This document shows, piece after piece, positions 60,151 to 64,000 of a DNA stretch of 64,000 nt. The position numbers were made by a program, and so were the translations under genes. Positions within the stretch are counted from its first letter, which is position 1. Every line of letters starts with the position of its first letter. This stretch comes from a bacterium endosymbiont of Escarpia laminata (lineage in GTDB: Bacteria; Pseudomonadota; Gammaproteobacteria; Chromatiales; Chromatiaceae). Below the pieces are notes generated by a model that was given only the letters and a program-made list of their open reading frames with translations, was not told where the DNA came from and ran no database searches. The DNA is taken from NCBI GenBank assembly GCA_003660235.1, contig QGON01000071.1, forward strand, positions 310,001-374,000. The letters run 5' to 3'.

Positions 60151-60593
60151 GTTTCGACCCACTCGATCAAGTGAAAAACCAAGTCATCAGCCTCCGCTTC
60201 GTGAACCACACGACCCTGAATCGAGTTGCCACTCTCCTCCACCGTCTCCTGCCTTCCGGAAACCAGTGGGTGCCACTCCGGCAGATCCTTGCCCTCCGCC
60301 AGCAAACGATAGGCGCAAGTGGCGGGAAGCCAGTAGAGCTCCTCCAGATCCTGCGGCGTCAATGTGATGCAGCTGGGAACCCGCACGGATCGATCTGTAT
60401 AACAGGTGCACCGGCAACCTTCGAGATCCAGTAGATCACAGACCACGTTGGTGAAATAGATCTCACGGGTATCTTCGTCTTCCAGTTTCTGTAGACAGCA
60501 TTTGGCACAGCCATCGCAGAGAGATTCCCACTGTAACGCGCTCATCTCCGTCAGTTTTACTTCCCGCCAGAATTTTCTATTTTTCTCAACCAT
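60147..60593 (-). CDS. YcgN-family cysteine cluster protein (UPF0260)
   Basis: 148 residues with a conserved N-terminal Cys cluster (CDGCAKCCLQK) and further CRCTC and CITL pairs, which suggest an iron-sulfur or zinc site. The family is widespread in gammaproteobacteria (E. coli YcgN) and unassigned in function. Its stop overlaps the DUF3549 start. Confidence 0.9.
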   Translation of the reverse strand: MVEKNRKFWREVKLTEMSALQWESLCDGCAKCCLQKLEDEDTREIYFTNVVCDLLDLEGCRCTCYTDRSVRVPSCITLTPQDLEELYWLPATCAYRLLAEGKDLPEWHPLVSGRQETVEESGNSIQGRVVHEAEADDLVFHLIEWVET

Positions 60594-60743
60594 TGGCCCC
60601 TCTTTATTTCATCCGCGTAATTCTCCGGTTTCAGCGCCAATCAGGCAATGAAATTTTCTCACGAAAAGTAAAATCTCCCTACTCATACTAAGTATTTTTC
60701 CTAATCCAGCACAAGGCACTGGAGAAACACCTTGTCAATCTCT

Positions 60744-60956
60744 TTATACACATTTGTGAAACGAAGGCTCCAGATTATTGGCTTACATTTTATTCTTGTG
60801 AAAATACATATTAAATACATTATAACTAATTGAAATATATATATTTATTTTCATTGTGCAAAAATTAAACAATTTAATGACAATGCTGGAACAGCAAGGG
60901 CTGGAAGCAAACTTAATCACCTTACCCACAAAGTTATCCACAGGATCTGTGGAAAG
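60744..60956. promoter_or_regulatory. Cluster of DnaA boxes in an AT-rich spacer
   Basis: TTATACACA at 60744 and TTATCCACA at 60934 match TTATNCACA exactly. TTACCCACA at 60922 has one mismatch; TTTTGCACA (minus, 60855-60863) fits the relaxed TTWTNCACA; CTTTCCACA (minus, 60948-60956) has one. They flank a strongly AT-rich stretch (about 60780-60890). The spacer lies between minus-strand ycgN and plus-strand ogt. DnaA could bind here; whether this is an origin or a regulatory cluster cannot be told. Only a single GATC is nearby. Confidence 0.5.
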
Positions 60957-61146
60957 ATTTCAGTATTGAAATATACCGATCCGACAGCCTCCAACTGCGT
61001 TTTTCCAACGCTGAATGACCTAACGACTGGCAGCGAGTCTCCTTTTCGTAATAACCCGCTCATGGGGTATTCAGCAAAGCTCCGCAGAGGTAAGGTAACG
61101 GAATAACTTGGACGGCAGGATCTAGGCACACTGACAAAGATAGATA

Positions 61147-61635
61147 ATGAGCCAGCAACACAGAGAATTTCAGGCGATTTTCCCCGTTCCATTTGGTGCG
61201 TTAGGGGTTGTAATGCGGGGTGAAACACTGCATCAGATCGACTTTCTACCCCAGAATACTTCATCCAAACCCCCATCAGATGATGTAAGCAGAAACGTAG
61301 TTTCCCAGATTCAACACTATCTGGTTGATAGTAAGCGCCTGTTCACTCTGCCACTGCAACTGCATGGCACCGATTTCCAGCAGAGAGTCTGGACCGAGCT
61401 TCAAACGATACCATCCGGTGAGGTCCGCACTTACGGAGAGGTTGCCAAACGACTCAACAGTAGCCCCCGTGCCGTCGGCAATGCCTGTCGCGCCAATCCC
61501 TGTCCTGTCGTAGTGCCCTGCCACAGAGTGGTGGGTGCCAATGGCATCGGTGGATTTTCGGGTGAGCGCAAGGGTGGGCCGCTGGCGATCAAACGCTGGT
61601 TGCTGAATCACGAAGGCTGGTCCGGTTGCAACTGA
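61147..61635 (+). CDS. ogt: Methylated-DNA--protein-cysteine methyltransferase
   Basis: Removes alkyl groups from O6-guanine by suicide transfer to Cys125 in the invariant PCHRVVG motif. It has 162 residues, with the DNA-binding helix RAVGNACRANPCP just before it. It is an Ogt-type single-domain form without an Ada-type N-terminal regulator domain. The stop overlaps the xerD start by one base (TGATG). Confidence 0.94.
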   Translation: MSQQHREFQAIFPVPFGALGVVMRGETLHQIDFLPQNTSSKPPSDDVSRNVVSQIQHYLVDSKRLFTLPLQLHGTDFQQRVWTELQTIPSGEVRTYGEVAKRLNSSPRAVGNACRANPCPVVVPCHRVVGANGIGGFSGERKGGPLAIKRWLLNHEGWSGCN

Positions 61636-62540
61636 TGGCGTTGCCGGCGGAGGTTCAGGGACGCATCGAGAGTTTTGCCGACGCCCTCTGGATGGAGCGG
61701 GGACTGAGCCGCAATACCCTCAGTGCCTATCAAAGCGATCTAAACAAGGTTTCGATCTGGCTGCTACAGCAACGGAAAACCGATCTGCTGCATGCTGACC
61801 GCAGTGATCTGTTGCTCTATCTGGCCGAGCTTGCCCGGCAGGGTCTCAAACCCCGCTCAACCGCACGAAGGCTCTCCTGCCTGCGCCAGTTCTATCAATA
61901 TGCCCTGCGTGAAGGCTGGATCGAACACGATCCCAGCGCCCTCATCGACGCCCCCAAGATCGGACGTTCCCTGCCCGGCGCCCTGACCGAAGCGGAGGTC
62001 GAGGCCTTGCTCGACGCTCCGGATCTGGCGGATGCTCAAGGGTTTCGGGATCGCACCATGCTGGAAGTGCTCTATGCCTCCGGCCTGCGGGTGTCGGAAC
62101 TGATCAGCCTGCGTCCGGAGCAGATCAGCCTGACCCAGGGCGTGGTAAGGGTCATCGGCAAAGGCGGTAAAGAGCGGCTGGTGCCACTGGGTGATGAGGC
62201 TCAAACCTGGCTGATACGTTTCCTGAAAGGCCCCCGACAAGAGATTCTGGGCGCCCGGCTCTGTCCGGATCTCTTCCCCACACGCCGTGGCAGCGGAATG
62301 ACCCGTCAGGCCTTCTGGTACCTGATCAAAAAACATGCGGTCACTGCTGGTATCAGCAAGCATCTCTCCCCACACACCCTGCGACACGCCTTTGCCACCC
62401 ACCTGCTGAACCATGGAGCAGACCTGCGGGTTGTACAACTGTTACTCGGTCATAACGACCTGTCCACCACCCAGATCTATACCCACGTGGCGAGGGAACG
62501 GCTGAAAAACCTGCACGCCATCCACCATCCCAGAGGTTGA
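61635..62540 (+). CDS. xerD: Tyrosine recombinase XerD
   Basis: Site-specific recombinase that resolves chromosome dimers with XerC at dif. It has 301 residues: core-binding N-domain (SFADALWMERGLSRNTLSAY) and catalytic domain with Arg in LYASGLRVSEL, Lys in KGGKERLVPLG, HxLR in SPHTLRHAFATHLL, and Tyr in TTQIYTHV. All catalytic residues are intact. ATG overlaps the ogt stop; a TTG 9 bases earlier is an alternative. Confidence 0.96.
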   Translation: MALPAEVQGRIESFADALWMERGLSRNTLSAYQSDLNKVSIWLLQQRKTDLLHADRSDLLLYLAELARQGLKPRSTARRLSCLRQFYQYALREGWIEHDPSALIDAPKIGRSLPGALTEAEVEALLDAPDLADAQGFRDRTMLEVLYASGLRVSELISLRPEQISLTQGVVRVIGKGGKERLVPLGDEAQTWLIRFLKGPRQEILGARLCPDLFPTRRGSGMTRQAFWYLIKKHAVTAGISKHLSPHTLRHAFATHLLNHGADLRVVQLLLGHNDLSTTQIYTHVARERLKNLHAIHHPRG

Positions 62541-62640
62541 GAATAGTTTGTCATCCCGGCGTTACGAGTTATGAAGCCAACCTCACATTGTGCTACATTC
62601 CGGGCAGTTTCAGGTTGACCGGGCAAATCAGGAGTTTTCA

Positions 62641-63123
62641 ATGCCGTCATTCGATATCGTGTCAGAAGTCGACATCCAGGAGGTGAGAAACGCCGCGGAT
62701 CAGGCGAACCGTGAGATCGGCACTCGCTTTGACTTCAAAGGCGTGGAGGCAAAATTCGAACAGAATGAGAGCGAAATCACCCTGCGCGCCGAGCAGGAGT
62801 TCCAACTGCAGCAGATGATGGATATTTTGCGGCAAAAACTTGTCAAACGAAAAGTCGATATCGCCTGTATGGATATCAAGGATCCGGAAACCACACTTAG
62901 CACCGCCCGTCAGCAGGTCATCATTAAACAGGGCATAGATACCGATACCGCCCGCAAGATGGTCAAGGCGATCAAGGCAAGCAAGATCAAGGTTCAGGCC
63001 CAGATCCAGGGTGAACAGGTTCGGGTAACCGGCAAGAAACGGGATGACCTGCAGCAGATCATCACCATGTTACGGGAGGCTGACTACGGCCTGCCACTGC
63101 AATATCAGAATTTTCGGGATTGA
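62641..63123 (+). CDS. yajQ: YajQ family nucleotide-binding protein
   Basis: Two-domain ferredoxin-like protein, 160 residues. It opens [11 protein letters not shown] with AGGAG before the [16 protein letters not shown] and [10 protein letters not shown] are typical. Members bind nucleotides, and the Xanthomonas homologue binds cyclic di-GMP. Its target here is unknown. An open frame extends 17 codons upstream without an RBS. Confidence 0.93.
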   Translation: MPSFDIVSEVDIQEVRNAADQANREIGTRFDFKGVEAKFEQNESEITLRAEQEFQLQQMMDILRQKLVKRKVDIACMDIKDPETTLSTARQQVIIKQGIDTDTARKMVKAIKASKIKVQAQIQGEQVRVTGKKRDDLQQIITMLREADYGLPLQYQNFRD

Positions 63124-63126
63124 TTG

Positions 63127-63888
63127 ATGAAGAAAAATTTTATTATCCGCCGTAAACAAGCAGGCATCCTTTCAGCGGCAACCTTAGTCGCCCTGCTCTC
63201 CTGCGGCAACATCCAGGCTGCGGACGATGCAGCAACCATCAAGCAGGTTCAGGATGGGATCGCCAAACTGCTTCCTGGAGAGACGCCGGACAGCATCACC
63301 GAATCAGTGGTCCCCGGCCTGTACGAAGTGATGATCGGTCCCCGTCTGGTCTATGTCAGCGGTGACGGGAAGTATCTCTTCAACGGCAAACTGTTTGAGA
63401 TCGCAACGAGAGAGGATCTCTCAACGCCCAAGATCTCCCTGGCCAAGGCCGATGCTATCACCAAGGTTGGCGAGGAGAACATGGTCATCTTCGGTCCCGA
63501 AGATTCCAGACACACCATCACTGTTTTCACCGATATCGACTGCGGTTACTGCCGCAAACTGCACAGTGAGATCACGCAATACAACGATCTCGGCATTCGT
63601 GTCCGCTATATGATGTTTCCCCGTGCCGGTGTAGGCAGCGCCTCCTATACAAAGGCCGTCTCTGTCTGGTGCGCCGATGATCAGAAAGCTGCAATGACCC
63701 TTTCCAAGGCCGGTAAGCCCATCGATGAAAAGCTGTGCAACAATCCAATCGTGGATCACATGAAACTGGGCGAACTGCTCGGCGTTACAGGAACCCCGGC
63801 GATCTTTCTTTCCGATGGGGAACTCATGCCCGGTTACGTTCCGGCGGCCAAGATGTCGGCCTACCTGAATGGACGCACAAAAAAGTAG
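63127..63888 (+). CDS. Thiol:disulfide interchange protein, DsbC family
   Basis: Periplasmic disulfide isomerase, 253 residues. N-terminal signal peptide with cleavage near IQA|ADD; a dimerisation domain; and a thioredoxin-like domain with active-site CGYC in DIDCGYCRKL and a cis-Pro site in GVTGTPAIFL. A second Cys pair (VWCADD and KLCNNP) is as in DsbC. DsbC is the best match; DsbG differs in the active-site surroundings. ATG directly follows a TTG and the yajQ stop. Confidence 0.92.
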   Translation: MKKNFIIRRKQAGILSAATLVALLSCGNIQAADDAATIKQVQDGIAKLLPGETPDSITESVVPGLYEVMIGPRLVYVSGDGKYLFNGKLFEIATREDLSTPKISLAKADAITKVGEENMVIFGPEDSRHTITVFTDIDCGYCRKLHSEITQYNDLGIRVRYMMFPRAGVGSASYTKAVSVWCADDQKAAMTLSKAGKPIDEKLCNNPIVDHMKLGELLGVTGTPAIFLSDGELMPGYVPAAKMSAYLNGRTKK

Positions 63889-63911
63889 TTCAGCTGTCTT
63901 GAGAGACAACT

Positions 63912-63938
63912 ACGGGGAGCTTCGGCTCCCCTTTTTTT
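63912..63938 (+). terminator. Rho-independent terminator after the DsbC-family gene
   Basis: GGGGAGC pairs with GCTCCCC across the stable tetraloop TTCG, followed by six T's. It ends the ogt-xerD-yajQ-dsbC run. Confidence 0.93.
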
Positions 63939-64000
63939 GCCTTGTTTTCGTGACACGACTCACAACCAGCATCATTGCGGGCTCAATGGGTCAATAAATT

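Overview
This is a 64-kb chromosomal window from a free-living-type or symbiotic gammaproteobacterium, about 50-55% GC by eye. The gene content (type II secretion, exosortase A/PEP-CTERM exopolysaccharide genes, a glycogen cluster with a GH57 enzyme, and the order recA-recX-alaS-lysC-csrA-tRNA-Ser-tRNA-Arg) resembles Chromatiales-like sulfur-oxidising lineages. That placement is an inference from family content and synteny; no database was searched.

Layout. (1) 1-5313, minus strand: a type II secretion operon gspG-H-I-J-K-L-M-N, with gspN cut by the window edge. (2) 5806-16889, plus strand: an exosortase/PEP-CTERM locus, prsK-prsR-xrtA-prsT, a Wza-like export lipoprotein, a tyrosine autokinase and an outer-membrane beta-barrel. 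The Wzz-like chain-length protein usually found between exporter and kinase is missing. (3) 17092-25386: housekeeping genes lapA-lapB-pyrF, galU, tRNA-Glu, pcnB-folK-dNK and panB-panC-panD. (4) 25443-35701: a glycogen/alpha-glucan cluster, glgA, pgi, glgB, glgC, a GH57 glycosidase and malQ. A CsrA-type site covers the glgC ribosome-binding site, and csrA itself lies 11 kb away. (5) 35702-40254: a spacer with an orphan minus-strand terminator (possible small RNA), a lysine-rich secreted protein, an HD-GYP response regulator, an unknown secreted protein and mtaB. (6) 40255-41905: a decayed mobile remnant, a 5'-truncated IS66 transposase fused to a truncated, frameshifted tyrosine integrase next to tRNA-Arg. 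(7) 41937-49736: tRNA-Arg, tRNA-Ser, csrA, lysC, alaS, recX, recA (with an excellent LexA box), thpR and pncC, all minus strand. (8) 49966-53966: a methyltransferase, a cupin, a pair of inverted REP-like repeats, mutS and a dodecin. (9) 54285-60593: a lipoprotein facing a 1202-residue secreted coiled-coil protein of unknown function, then DUF3549 and YcgN-family genes. (10) 60594-61146: an AT-rich divergent spacer with a cluster of DnaA boxes. (11) 61147-63888: ogt, xerD, yajQ and a DsbC-family gene, closed by a strong terminator.

How the parts work together. GalU and the prs/xrt genes serve envelope polysaccharide and sorted-protein export, LapA/LapB tune LPS, and the Gsp apparatus secretes folded proteins. 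The glg/GH57/malQ genes store and remodel glucose polymers, with Pgi linking them to central carbon. CsrA probably represses glgC translation. The less understood items are the 1202-residue secreted protein, the Lys-rich cysteine protein, the orphan terminator/C-rich RNA candidate, the DnaA-box cluster and the CTG-initiated recX.
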